The notes under the pieces are model-generated. The model searched no databases, was not told the origin of the DNA, and saw only the letters and a list, made by a program, of their open reading frames with translations. Made by a program: the position numbers and the translations under genes. DNA of 41,044 bases, taken from positions 1 to 41,044 of the forward strand of contig CAIWKO010000061.1 in the NCBI GenBank assembly GCA_903913285.1, in the 5' to 3' direction. This document shows positions 1 through 8,599 of this stretch, piece by piece. This stretch comes from an uncultured Bacteroidales bacterium. Lineage in GTDB: Bacteria; Bacteroidota; Bacteroidia; Bacteroidales; CAIWKO01. The stretch's first letter is position 1. Each line of letters begins with the position of its first letter.

Positions 1-43
1 AAAATTAGTATTTACAAAAATATACTAAAAATTAGCTATCTAT

Positions 44-61
44 CTACCTATTTTTAGGTAG
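44..61. terminator. Short inverted repeat, possible terminator
   Basis: CTACCTA and TAGGTAG form a 7-bp stem around a four-T loop, followed on the plus strand by GTCTTGATTTTTTT. It may end a plus-strand gene lying left of the window. The stem is AT-rich and the T-run is displaced by several bases, so the call is tentative. Confidence 0.35.
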
Positions 62-110
62 GTCTTGATTTTTTTATAAACAATTTTTGTTCATAACTAT
101 ATAAAAACAA

Positions 111-139
111 AAAAAAAACCGGCGTAAGCCGGTTTTTTT
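111..139 (-). terminator. Rho-independent terminator
   Basis: AACCGGC and GCCGGTT pair around a GTAA loop and are flanked by an A-run on the left and a T-run on the right. It can act in both directions and lies about 20 bases past the stop codon of the minus-strand gene ending at 158. Confidence 0.85.
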
Positions 140-157
140 ATAACTATTCTCTATGTC

Positions 158-1069
158 TTAAACAGTAGCTTTCACCATCTTAACCTCAACCTGCACAGTC
201 CGTCCGCGTCTTATAAAAATTACCATCGTTTGTGTAACATAACCTTCTTTCGAAAACTCAACATTATAAGTTCCCGGCACTATTTTCGATATCCCGCACA
301 AACCATAAGCATTACTAGTAGCAATAAAACCTAACTCCACTATTTTCATTATCACGCCTGCCAGCAAAACTGTCAAAGCGCCGGGAGTAGCATCTTCACA
401 AAAACCTAAAATTCCGGTATGCCGTATACCACTTTTCTCAATTTCCAAACAATCTGCCAGTTTTTTCACCAGGGCAGGCTTCGTGTCCTGATAATAACCA
501 TAAATATAAGTATACATATTTTCAGCTGCCGCAACACCTCTCTTAAAAGCATCTATCATAGCATCGGTTCCGTCATTCTTCTTAGCTTCCCGTGCTTTTC
601 TCGGGTCAATTTTAGCATCATCATAATTTTTTATGCTCAATGCAACTTTCGCCAGATCCGCTGGCTTAATATTTGTCAAAACTGTCGGATTATCCGTAAG
701 CACTTTCAGTATAATTTTCGAACGTGTAACGGCATCCACCTTCGATGCCTGCATAATATACGAAATTTCTTTCGATAATTGTTCAACCAAATTCTTATCC
801 TTGGCTCTTTTTGCCAGTGCCAAAGGTTTATGTGCATACTGTATCACCGTTTCAGCCATAGTTCTCTTCAAATCCTTTGTACTGGTGGTCACACCTTTCG
901 AATCCACGCTCTGTTTCACTTCCGCAGCCTCAATATCTACAAAAGCGGCATCAAGGTCTGCAACTTCATCTGCATATTCTGGTATGGCGCCGGTTTCAGT
1001 AGCATTTTCATCATTAAAAGCTTTCACATCAACCAAACTCAGCAGCAAATTTTGATAATAATTTTCCAT
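158..1069 (-). CDS. Helical protein with C-terminal carboxypeptidase-regulatory-like domain
   Basis: A 303-residue protein with no signal peptide and no membrane segment. Residues 1 to about 215 are predicted to be largely helical and rich in Ala, Lys and Asp, with no family I recognise. Residues about 218-300 look like a divergent CarboxypepD_reg/peptidase-associated beta sandwich: the pattern ILGFCEDA, then IVPGTYNVEFSKEGYV, then a final Val-rich strand is the usual 'G.V.D..T..P...V..G.Y.l.....GY' layout. The gene at 31212-32171 has the same order of parts and a similar length, so the two are probably distant paralogs. Monocistronic on the minus strand, with a strong terminator just after the stop. 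Function unknown. Such beta sandwiches usually sit on secreted proteins, so the missing export signal is odd. Confidence 0.75.
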   Translation of the reverse strand: MENYYQNLLLSLVDVKAFNDENATETGAIPEYADEVADLDAAFVDIEAAEVKQSVDSKGVTTSTKDLKRTMAETVIQYAHKPLALAKRAKDKNLVEQLSKEISYIMQASKVDAVTRSKIILKVLTDNPTVLTNIKPADLAKVALSIKNYDDAKIDPRKAREAKKNDGTDAMIDAFKRGVAAAENMYTYIYGYYQDTKPALVKKLADCLEIEKSGIRHTGILGFCEDATPGALTVLLAGVIMKIVELGFIATSNAYGLCGISKIVPGTYNVEFSKEGYVTQTMVIFIRRGRTVQVEVKMVKATV

Positions 1070-1403
1070 GACAACGATTTTTTAAAGATTAATAATTTGT
1101 TTTCTATCTAAATCTAATATCGGCAGAAACTAATTAATCGTAAAAGTATAAAATTATTTTTTAATAAAATGCAAAAAAATAGAAAATAATTTTAAAAAAT
1201 AGTTTAGCAACAAAAAAAAACAATACTCTTAACCTTATAACATTACCTCTCAACATATCTATTTTGTAGCAATTCAACGCAAATTAGCATTACAACATAA
1301 CTAATCTACCATTCGAAAAAATAAAAATAAATTTTGTTCCAATAATTGTCCTTTTCTACTTTATTTATTAAAGCTAATTAATAACGAATTCAATTTTGTA
1401 TTT
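1070..1403. other. AT-rich spacer, no gene seen
   Basis: About 330 bases of A/T-rich sequence upstream of the minus-strand gene that starts at 1069. TAAAAGTA at 1141-1148 reads TACTTTTA on the minus strand, one base from the Bacteroidota -7 box TAnnTTTG, and could be its promoter, but no convincing -33 element accompanies it. I see no coding potential or RNA gene. Confidence 0.5.
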
Positions 1404-1802
1404 CTTGAATTTACTATCCGATATTTTCAATTTACAATCGAGCATCATCAATTCACTTTTCGAAAACATCAATTCACAAAAAGAAAACATCAATTCACCT
1501 TTCGAATACATCAATTTACAATCGGAACACGTCAATTCACAAAAAGAACTCATCAATTCACAAAAAGAACACGTTAATTCACATTTCGAACACGTAAATT
1601 TAAGCTCCGGACATCTTAATTCACAATCGGAACACGTTAATTTACAAGCCGGACACGTAAATTTAACCTCAAGGCATATAAATTTGCCTTAAACCCCCAT
1701 AAATTTATCCTAAAGAGTCATAAATTCACCCTCAACCCTCATAAATTTCCAAATGTCAACCAAAAATTTCAGATTGAACATCAAAAATAAGCAATTGAGT
1801 AG
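1404..1802. repeat. Degenerate 21-bp tandem repeat array 1 (about 18 units)
   Basis: Units start at 1404, 1425, 1446, 1467, 1488, 1509, 1530, 1551 and so on every 21 bases to about 1782. The best-preserved part is roughly 1446-1655. A typical unit is CATCAATTCAC, a variable word of four to five bases, then GAACA. The variable words recur: AAAAA (three units), a -TTTC form (three) and AATCG (three). Units decay towards both ends. The array is open in several frames on both strands only because 21 is a multiple of three. The conceptual products are pure heptads with no start context, so I regard it as non-coding. See also 19428-19761 and 30821-30988. Confidence 0.85.
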
Positions 1803-1891
1803 CGCTTTTTCGTCACGTTAATCTCCATTCTGACTTCTTACTTCTGAATTCTGAAATAACTTCTTGAATTAATAAAAATCAAAATAATCCC

Positions 1892-3940
1892 TTACTCCTT
1901 CACAAACTTTCCCAATCGTATCTGTTTCTCATTACTCACTTTCACCAGATAAATTCCACAGGCAAGCCCTGCAATGTCAATAGTATACTCTGCCGGCGTG
2001 GTATGGGCTGCCAGCGTTTGCGATAGCAATATCTGGCCCGTCAGGCTAACGATATTAAGTTGATAGTTGTTGCCTGTACCTGCTAAGTTCAAAGTAATAA
2101 ACTCGCTGGCAGGGTTCGGATACACCGCAATAAATTCGTTTGCAGGCATTTCTTCTATACCCGTTATTATCGTGTTGGCCGAAAATTCCGAAGTGTTGCC
2201 TGCGGCATCGGTGGCAGTGGCTGTAATACGATCGCCGCCCCAAACACCTGCAACCACCACCGCATTAAAATTGCCCGTAGCATCGGGAGTGGCCGAAGTC
2301 AGATACAATTCGCCCTGCCCGTAGCCCGCCGCGCAGTTATCCGACCTGAACAACTCTATAGTAAGCGTTTGCGGGTTCGGACTGTCGATAGTGCCATTGA
2401 TATCGAAATTGCCCGACAGGCTGTTGTAGGCAGCAGAAGTGATAACCGGAAAGTTCATGCCCATATTGGGGCCCGTGTCGCCGTCACCGGCATCGTTGGC
2501 CGTAACACCAATAGGATAGAGGTCGATGCCGAGCTGGCTGTTATAATGGATGGAGTTTTGCGATATCGTGTTGTAATAATCGCCGTCGTCCATAATGGTA
2601 ATACCGTTTCCGCCGTTGAAAGCAATGGTGTTTCCCATAAAAGCGCCCCCGATCATGTTGTGCTGCGGTCCTTCGCCGATGCGGATGCCGTCGAGCCCGT
2701 TGGGGATAGCATTGTTTCCGCTGATATCCGTCCCGATCTTGTTGCGGGTAATGCGGTTATAGTCCGTTCCGGTGGCATGTATCACGATGCCTTGCTGGAT
2801 GTTGCCCGAAACAACGTTGCTGTCAACAATATGGTATTTCGGAATACCGTCAATAACCACCCCGTTGGTGTTGGGAACGGCATTAGTACCGCTGGCATTG
2901 GTTCCGATAAGGTTGCCGGTAACTGTATCGCTGTTGGTAGAGTTGTTATAGATAAACACACCGTAGCCGCTGTTGCCCGAAAGCAGGTTGCCCGCGCCGG
3001 TTTTGCGTCCGCCGAGCAAATTATAACCGGCTCCGTCGTCGAACAAAACCCCGTAGGTATTCGGAATGGCAAAGCTTCCGCTGATATCGGTGCCGATATA
3101 ATTGCCTATAATGGTGTTGTTATCGCATCCGGCGCCAAAAACGGGTATGCCGTAAGCTACATTGCCCGAAACCAGATTGCGCCCGCCCGCGGTATAGCTT
3201 CCGATAATATTATATTTAGAAGTGCCTTCAACCGAAATGCCGTCGTAGTTGCGCAGGGCATAAGTGCCTGTGCGGTCAACCCCCACGTAGTTGCCCGCGA
3301 CGATATTGGAATCGCAACTGGCCAGACGAATACCTATATGATTGTTGCCCGAAACGATATTGCGCAAAGCAGCAGTGTTTCCGCCTATAAGGGTGTGTTT
3401 CGGTCCGCCCAGTATCTCGATGCCGATATAATTACCGAGGGTGTCTGAGGCATTGTAATTGGTGCCGATGTAGTTGCCCGTTATGGTGTTGTTGCGTGCC
3501 TGAAGGCCTGCTATCTGTATGCCGTAAATAAACTTGCTGATGATAAAGCCGTTGATAACGATGCCCGAAACATTGTAGATGTTGAAGGCAAAGTCGATGG
3601 TACCTGCGCCGTAGAGCATTATTTCGGGGCCGTAGGGGTTGGTATCTCCGTGAGCCAGGGTTTGAGTGTTGCCGTCGATGGTGATGTTGCCGCGGATAAT
3701 GTAAGGCAGGTCTGATAAGGGTGTGATGGTCCAGACGCCTGTTGTTGCGTTATAGCCGCCATCGGTGGTTGGGATGTTGAAGGAGATGATGTTGGTGGCA
3801 TCAACAGATGCATTTGCACTGTTAATAGCTTCACGCAAAGAACCCGTTCCGGCGTCCCCGGTTTTGGTTACCGTGAAGGTGTTTGCCGAAGCGCTATAAA
3901 ACAAATTAGCTAACAGAACTAAAATGCATAATCGTTTCAT
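1892..3940 (-). CDS. Secreted parallel beta-helix protein with T9SS type A sorting domain
   Basis: A 682-residue surface or secreted protein. Residues 1-19 are a Sec signal peptide (hydrophobic core LCILVLLANLFYSASA). A GSLREAINSAN motif at about 32-42 is the CSLREA-like opening often found on Bacteroidota beta-helix proteins. Residues about 110-480 contain repeated NxxxGNYIGTD and xNxVSGN coils, typical of a right-handed parallel beta-helix (pectate-lyase-like fold). A short beta-sandwich linker follows, then a C-terminal domain of about 75 residues opening with YPNPASEF and ending in KFVKE, the T9SS type A signal. No catalytic motif is evident, so it may be an adhesin or a glycan-binding or cleaving protein. 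It lies 6 bases downstream of its larger paralog (3947-6715) and is surely co-transcribed. The gene is visibly more GC-rich than its surroundings. Confidence 0.88.
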   Translation of the reverse strand: MKRLCILVLLANLFYSASANTFTVTKTGDAGTGSLREAINSANASVDATNIISFNIPTTDGGYNATTGVWTITPLSDLPYIIRGNITIDGNTQTLAHGDTNPYGPEIMLYGAGTIDFAFNIYNVSGIVINGFIISKFIYGIQIAGLQARNNTITGNYIGTNYNASDTLGNYIGIEILGGPKHTLIGGNTAALRNIVSGNNHIGIRLASCDSNIVAGNYVGVDRTGTYALRNYDGISVEGTSKYNIIGSYTAGGRNLVSGNVAYGIPVFGAGCDNNTIIGNYIGTDISGSFAIPNTYGVLFDDGAGYNLLGGRKTGAGNLLSGNSGYGVFIYNNSTNSDTVTGNLIGTNASGTNAVPNTNGVVIDGIPKYHIVDSNVVSGNIQQGIVIHATGTDYNRITRNKIGTDISGNNAIPNGLDGIRIGEGPQHNMIGGAFMGNTIAFNGGNGITIMDDGDYYNTISQNSIHYNSQLGIDLYPIGVTANDAGDGDTGPNMGMNFPVITSAAYNSLSGNFDINGTIDSPNPQTLTIELFRSDNCAAGYGQGELYLTSATPDATGNFNAVVVAGVWGGDRITATATDAAGNTSEFSANTIITGIEEMPANEFIAVYPNPASEFITLNLAGTGNNYQLNIVSLTGQILLSQTLAAHTTPAEYTIDIAGLACGIYLVKVSNEKQIRLGKFVKE

Positions 3941-3946
3941 AATACG

Positions 3947-6715
3947 TTATTTTGTGATGGTTAGTTTATGGGTTACTTTACTACCCGAAGCCGAAGTAAG
4001 GGTGATAAAATACAGCCCTGCAGTATAGGGTTCAAGGTCTATCTTTTCGGAATTATTGCCCTGAGAAAGGTTTCCTGAGAAGAGCGTTGCAATAAAGCGC
4101 CCGTCGATGGAATATAGCTCTACTGTTATTTGCTGTGGTGATTGTACACTGTATTCAAAATAACATTCGTCGGTGGCAGGATTCGGATAGATGCTGAAAT
4201 TGTTTGCTGTTGAAGAGTTTTCGTCAATTCCGGCTACAACAGACGAATTGGGCGAGAATTCCGAAGTGTTGCCAAAGATATCGGTAACCGTGGCAACGAG
4301 TTTGTCGCCTGCTGAAGCGCCTGTGAACGCATTAAACCAATGACCTGTGGCATCAACTGTGGCATTGCCCAGATATTGCAAGGCTTGTCCGTAGCCTAAG
4401 CTGTCGCCAACGCTTTTAAAGATCTCGACAATGATTCCGGCAGGGCTGATGTAGCTGTAGTCGATGGTTCCGTTAAGCCACAGATTTCCGTCAGCGGGAT
4501 TGTAGATGGTAGAAGTGAACACGGGGCTGTTCATCGATAAATTCGGACCTGTATCGCCATCGCCTGTATCGTTGGTGTTGAAACCGAAGGGAAAAATATC
4601 GATACCGATCATACCGTTATGATGAATGGCGTTCTGAGAAATAGTGTTGTAAAGGGTGGCATTGTCCATAACGATGATGCCTGCAGTGTCGTTATAAACA
4701 ATGTTGTTGGTTTTAATGACATTGTAGGATGAACCTTTCAAGATAACAATACCTGCACCTCCGTTACCGAAATCCGTGGTTCCATCTGTAGTTCCGATAT
4801 TATTGTTGAGTATCTGGTTGCTGTCGGCCGATTCGAACAGTATGATGCCTATGTATTTGTTGCTGCAAATGGTGTTGTATGATATCAGGTTGTTCTTCGG
4901 GTTGGTGGCAATGCCGATGCCGTTGTAGTTGCCCGGCATGCCTGCAATAACGGAGCCTATCTGGTTGCCGACAATTTGATTGTGGTCGGTGCCAAGGTCG
5001 GCAATTTCAATACCATCATACTGGTTTCCCGAAATGATGTTGGCTTCGCCCGAGGCGGTTCCGCCTATAGTATTGTATTTGGTTCCTGCAGCAACAATCA
5101 CCCCGATATAGTTGGGAATGGTGTCGGTAGCAGCAGCATTAGTACCCACACGATTGCCTTTGAAAACATTATAATAGGTGCCCGTTGTGACAAAGAAAAT
5201 GCCATAACTTTTATTGCCCGACAAAACATTGTTGTTGATAATATTATGATTCGAACCCCCGTCAACACAAATGCCGGTTGCATTGGATAATTTGACATTA
5301 CCGCTGACATCGGTGCCGATATAGTTGCCCGAAGTGTTGTTAAATGAACTGTTGCCATAATACACCAGACCATAAACCCGGTTGCCTGAAATGATGTTAC
5401 GTTCGCCGCTTCCGGTGCCACCAACAATATTGTGCTGCGACACGGTGTTCAGTTCAATTCCGTTGCCCTGAACTGCCGAATCGCCGATCATGAAAGAGCT
5501 TACACCTGTTATATCGGGACCAATATAATTGCCGTATACATAGTTGCTGTCGCTGGCTTCGCAATATACCCCGATCTCTAGATTACCGGAAATGATATTG
5601 CGAACAGTTGAATCGGTGCCGCCTATCAGATTGTGATTGCTTTTGCTTTTCAGCATAATGCCGGTATGATTGCTCAGATAATTAGTGCCCGTGATGTTGG
5701 TGCCTATATAATTTCCTTTAACGCTGTTATTTCGCGTTCCGGTTCCGTTCATAACAATGCCTGCCTGAAGGTTGCCCGAAATGACATTGCGTTTCAGAGC
5801 GGTGTTTCCGCCGATAACCGTGCTGTTGGCCCCGATAAGAATGATGCCGTTGGCGTTGGGAACGCTGTCGGTTCCGCTAACATTAGTTCCGATTAGGTTT
5901 CCCATGATCTGAGTTCCTGTTGATTTGGTTCCGTTGATAGCAATGCCGGCACTGGTATTACCCGAGATCAGGTTCTGAGTTCCTGATGTACTTCCCCCGA
6001 TAATGGTGTTGGCAGAAGTGTCGATAGCGATACCATAGTTATTGGGAAGCCTGTGGGTTCCGGTCCGGTCGGTTCCAATCCGGCAACCTGAAATAGTGTT
6101 CCCGTTCGAACCGTTGATAGCAACACCATATTGGATATTACCCGAAATAAGATCGTTAATTACATGGTTTGCCGTAGCTCCGTTCGTCAGTACAATTCCA
6201 TTTTGATTCGGGCTGCTTAGGGTTCCGTCGAAGTTATTACCAATATAATTGTCGCTAATTGTATTGCCTGTGCTGCCTACAATTACAATTCCATTTTGAA
6301 AGCCGTTTATACCCAAACCGCTTATTCTATTATTGGAAGATGCTAAAACAAAGCCTGCAAGTATGCTGTAGCTTCCGTGAATAAATACTTCTGGGCCGTT
6401 CAGATTGGTGTTTCCGTACAAGCTTTGCGATGCTCCGTTAATAAAGGTGCTGTTATCGGCAATAAAAGGAAGGACTGATGCAACGGTTATCGTCCAGGTT
6501 CCGTTCGTTGCATTATAAGCAGGGTCGGAGGTGAGCAGGTGAAAAACAATAGTATCGGCACCCGAATGGGTATTTGAGAAGTTTATTGCTTTTCTCAACG
6601 AACCGGCCGCCGTATCGCTGGCATTGGTAACGGTGATGGTGGTAGCGTACGTAAAGAACGGAAATGCCATAACAGCAAACCAGAGAGCGAATATAAAATG
6701 TAAATTTCTTATCAT
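3947..6715 (-). CDS. Secreted parallel beta-helix protein with T9SS type A sorting domain (larger paralog)
   Basis: A 922-residue paralog of the next gene with the same layout. Residues 1-24 are a signal peptide ending in FFTYA. A GSLRKAINFSN motif lies near residue 38. About 550 residues of beta-helix coils follow, marked by repeated GNYIGTD, NxISGN and IIGGT phrases. A sandwich segment (GDGDTGPNLSMNSPV to FGNTSEFSPNS) leads into a T9SS type A domain starting IYPNPATDE and ending THKLTITK. The conserved GDGDTGPN and GNTSEFS phrases occur in both paralogs, pointing to tandem duplication followed by gain or loss of helix coils. Export by Sec then T9SS is the family expectation. No active site is recognised. 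Confidence 0.88.
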   Translation of the reverse strand: MIRNLHFIFALWFAVMAFPFFTYATTITVTNASDTAAGSLRKAINFSNTHSGADTIVFHLLTSDPAYNATNGTWTITVASVLPFIADNSTFINGASQSLYGNTNLNGPEVFIHGSYSILAGFVLASSNNRISGLGINGFQNGIVIVGSTGNTISDNYIGNNFDGTLSSPNQNGIVLTNGATANHVINDLISGNIQYGVAINGSNGNTISGCRIGTDRTGTHRLPNNYGIAIDTSANTIIGGSTSGTQNLISGNTSAGIAINGTKSTGTQIMGNLIGTNVSGTDSVPNANGIILIGANSTVIGGNTALKRNVISGNLQAGIVMNGTGTRNNSVKGNYIGTNITGTNYLSNHTGIMLKSKSNHNLIGGTDSTVRNIISGNLEIGVYCEASDSNYVYGNYIGPDITGVSSFMIGDSAVQGNGIELNTVSQHNIVGGTGSGERNIISGNRVYGLVYYGNSSFNNTSGNYIGTDVSGNVKLSNATGICVDGGSNHNIINNNVLSGNKSYGIFFVTTGTYYNVFKGNRVGTNAAATDTIPNYIGVIVAAGTKYNTIGGTASGEANIISGNQYDGIEIADLGTDHNQIVGNQIGSVIAGMPGNYNGIGIATNPKNNLISYNTICSNKYIGIILFESADSNQILNNNIGTTDGTTDFGNGGAGIVILKGSSYNVIKTNNIVYNDTAGIIVMDNATLYNTISQNAIHHNGMIGIDIFPFGFNTNDTGDGDTGPNLSMNSPVFTSTIYNPADGNLWLNGTIDYSYISPAGIIVEIFKSVGDSLGYGQALQYLGNATVDATGHWFNAFTGASAGDKLVATVTDIFGNTSEFSPNSSVVAGIDENSSTANNFSIYPNPATDECYFEYSVQSPQQITVELYSIDGRFIATLFSGNLSQGNNSEKIDLEPYTAGLYFITLTSASGSKVTHKLTITK

Positions 6716-6797
6716 AAGAATAGGGTTAATTATATTTATTTACCAATATACTAGAGAATTGATGTAAAGATAAAACAAAATCGGAAAAGCATGCATC

Positions 6798-7481
6798 TCA
6801 GTATGTAGAAATAATAATTTGCTTAATGTCATTTTCGTTGAGATAGACCTTTCGTTTCATTTTTTTATACTTTTCGGAAGCTTTGGAACGATTCAACAAA
6901 AAATCCACATAATCGAACAATTGCCAACCAAATCCATGACTGATGGCTCGTTTGTCGGTATTAGCCTCGAATGTCCGGCGGTAGCTGGTAAACATATACG
7001 CAATACCGTTGCCGATCAACCGCATGGTGCTTTTATGCGAGTAGTCAACAATATGTGCCAGCTCATGGCCTATAACACCCGTTTGCTGATTGAAAGTGAG
7101 CGAACTTAAATACACACCTTTGAAGTCTTTATTGTTATTAGCGTAAACACGGTAGGTACGTTTGCTTCTGTTTTTAAATAATCCTTTTGCAGGGCGTGCA
7201 GCCATTGTTGTCCGTATGCTTTTAACCGCGAATTCGATATGAGTGAGCTGTAACTCCGGATATTTCGAAAGAGCGGTATAGAATGGAAGCTCGAATTGAA
7301 GGGGAATGTTCGAGCAATCGGGAAAATGATGTTTTATGGAATCGAGTTTAGAAGCATAAAAAGATGAATCAATTTTAGGCGGAAAATGTGTTTGTTGTGC
7401 AAAACCATTTGTATAAAAAAAGAAAACAAGTACTAACCCTAAAAGCCAGTACTTGTTTTTGCGAATTACACCGGATATCAT
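6798..7481 (-). CDS. Putative secreted zinc metalloprotease (HELAH zincin)
   Basis: A 227-residue protein whose hydrophobic N-terminus (about residues 11-28, YWLLGLVLVFFFYTNGFAQ) is a signal peptide or anchor. GVIGHELAHIVDY at about residues 136-148 is a gluzincin-type HExxH motif, with two zinc-binding His and the catalytic Glu. FEANTDKRAISHGFG about 30 residues later supplies a plausible third ligand (Glu) in an ExxxD setting like M48-type peptidases. The spacing and motifs fit a small metallopeptidase, but I cannot place it in a named family. Its start codon directly follows the stop codon of the YajG-like gene upstream, so the two are one transcription unit. Confidence 0.7.
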   Translation of the reverse strand: MISGVIRKNKYWLLGLVLVFFFYTNGFAQQTHFPPKIDSSFYASKLDSIKHHFPDCSNIPLQFELPFYTALSKYPELQLTHIEFAVKSIRTTMAARPAKGLFKNRSKRTYRVYANNNKDFKGVYLSSLTFNQQTGVIGHELAHIVDYSHKSTMRLIGNGIAYMFTSYRRTFEANTDKRAISHGFGWQLFDYVDFLLNRSKASEKYKKMKRKVYLNENDIKQIIISTY

Positions 7482-8069
7482 TTATTCAATAGCTTTAACT
7501 ACTTTTTCGGTATTCAGAAGTAGGTCGAGCTTAAGTTTTACGGCTTTCAGGGCGCCCAAACGAGCAGCTTTTTTTGGATTCCAAAAGCTGCCACCGTATG
7601 ACTCTGCGCTGGCCTTAACATCATTCTCAACTAAAATGATCCCGTTTTGATCATAAACATCAAGCGTCAGGTAGCAATACAGGTCAGCTTTCATGTATGT
7701 ATCCGTTTTCCACTCATGAATACAGATATATACCTGTTTTTGCGCCTTAGATTCGCTAAGCAGGCCTAATATGTCTTTTTTATGCAAACCCGAACGGGTT
7801 GCAACCTTAATGACATTATTACCGTTCTTTGCCAATGCATGATAAATAATATCGAGCATATCGTCTGCGACGGGTTTGTCTGATTTTGTGGTTATATCAT
7901 ACGGAATTCCGACACCTGAACGCATACTGCCGCAAAATGTGGCAGATTTTGAAGCATCAACAACATAATGCCTTTGATCGTGAACAGCGATAGCAATCGA
8001 TGAACTGCTTTTGATCGGAGTTGACAAAACAACTTCGTGATAGGGGTGTTTGTTACCAAATGCAAACAT
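7482..8069 (-). CDS. YajG-like protein, function unknown
   Basis: A 195-residue protein. The central pattern SIAIAVHDQRHYV, then GSMRSGVGIPYDITT, then KPVADDMLDIIYHALAKNG resembles YajG-family and related putative lipoproteins (a D-x-R strand, an R-x-G-x-G-x-P turn, then a helix). Unlike those it has no lipobox or signal peptide; the first Met is followed by FAFGNKHPYHEVVL. A longer start is unlikely because only 45 bases separate it from the ArsR gene upstream. The C-terminus is a beta strand (ADLYCYLTLDVYDQNG) followed by a Lys-rich helix. It directly abuts the zincin gene, so joint function is likely but unknown. Confidence 0.6.
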   Translation of the reverse strand: MFAFGNKHPYHEVVLSTPIKSSSSIAIAVHDQRHYVVDASKSATFCGSMRSGVGIPYDITTKSDKPVADDMLDIIYHALAKNGNNVIKVATRSGLHKKDILGLLSESKAQKQVYICIHEWKTDTYMKADLYCYLTLDVYDQNGIILVENDVKASAESYGGSFWNPKKAARLGALKAVKLKLDLLLNTEKVVKAIE

Positions 8070-8114
8070 GATGAATTTGTTTTAGGTTAATAATTATTAT
8101 CAGGAGAAAATACT

Positions 8115-8429
8115 TTATACGCTTTTAATTTCTTTTTTAAGTTTTTCCGAAAGTTTCAATATCTTTTCAAGATTTTCTTCATTTACAGAATACATAACAC
8201 TTTTTCCTTCTCTGACCCTGTTGAGAACTCCGCATTCATGAAGCATCATCAAATGGTGAGATGTTTCGGCTTGTATCAAATTTATTTTATTGAAAATTTG
8301 AGTCACATTCATCTTTCCGTTTTGGAGAAGCAATTCAATGATTTGCTTTCTTTTAGCGAGCTTGGTTACGAGAAGTTTACTCGCCAGAGTCGCAAATTGC
8401 TCAGGATTGATCTTGGTGTATAATTTCAT
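8115..8429 (-). CDS. ArsR-type winged-helix transcriptional regulator
   Basis: A 104-residue winged-helix protein. The helix-turn-helix spans about residues 38-65 (MNVTQIFNKINLIQAETSHHL), followed by the wing GVLNRVREGKSVMYSVNEE. It lacks the ELCVCDL cysteine motif and the C-terminal His/Asp metal sites of metal-sensing ArsR/SmtB proteins, so its signal is unknown. It heads the minus-strand series 8429-6798 and may control it. A perfect TAnnTTTG -7 box and an overlapping palindrome lie just upstream, consistent with autoregulation. The gene at 37273-37581 is a homolog of the same length, sharing the QAExSHHL and EGKxxxYxVxEE phrases. Confidence 0.85.
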   Translation of the reverse strand: MKLYTKINPEQFATLASKLLVTKLAKRKQIIELLLQNGKMNVTQIFNKINLIQAETSHHLMMLHECGVLNRVREGKSVMYSVNEENLEKILKLSEKLKKEIKSV

Positions 8430-8451
8430 CTTGTTAATTTTTGTGTAAGTG

Positions 8452-8475
8452 CAAATATAATAAAATTTTATAATA
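8452..8475 (-). promoter_or_regulatory. Promoter -7 box with overlapping palindrome (candidate operator)
   Basis: CAAATATA at 8452-8459 reads TATATTTG on the minus strand, a perfect Bacteroidota -7 box 22 bases upstream of the ArsR start. A 20-bp palindrome with one mismatched pair, centred on AAAATTTT, occupies 8456-8475 and overlaps the box, where a dimeric ArsR repressor would block transcription. Confidence 0.5.
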
Positions 8476-8599
8476 ATTACGATATCTGGTTTGTAATGAA
8501 ACTTAAAAATTAAAAAGAAGCGATGACAAATGATAAGCGTTTTTCATTTTTAGTAAAGGATTTATGTACATTTACACATTAATTTGAACATGTTGTATT

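Noticed and set aside
1396-1692. A 98-residue heptad-repeat protein on the plus strand of array 1
   Set aside because: The 21-base period keeps several frames open on both strands; there is no ribosome site, and variation does not favour third codon positions.
1404-1802. CRISPR array
   Set aside because: Units are 21 bases with no repeat-spacer alternation of typical lengths, the variable part is only four to five bases, and there are no cas genes in the window.
2369-3448. A 359-codon open frame on the plus strand
   Set aside because: It is antisense to the repetitive, GC-rich beta-helix gene; its Val/Ala/Asn/Ile pattern mirrors the helix repeats, and the minus-strand protein has a signal peptide and sorting domain.
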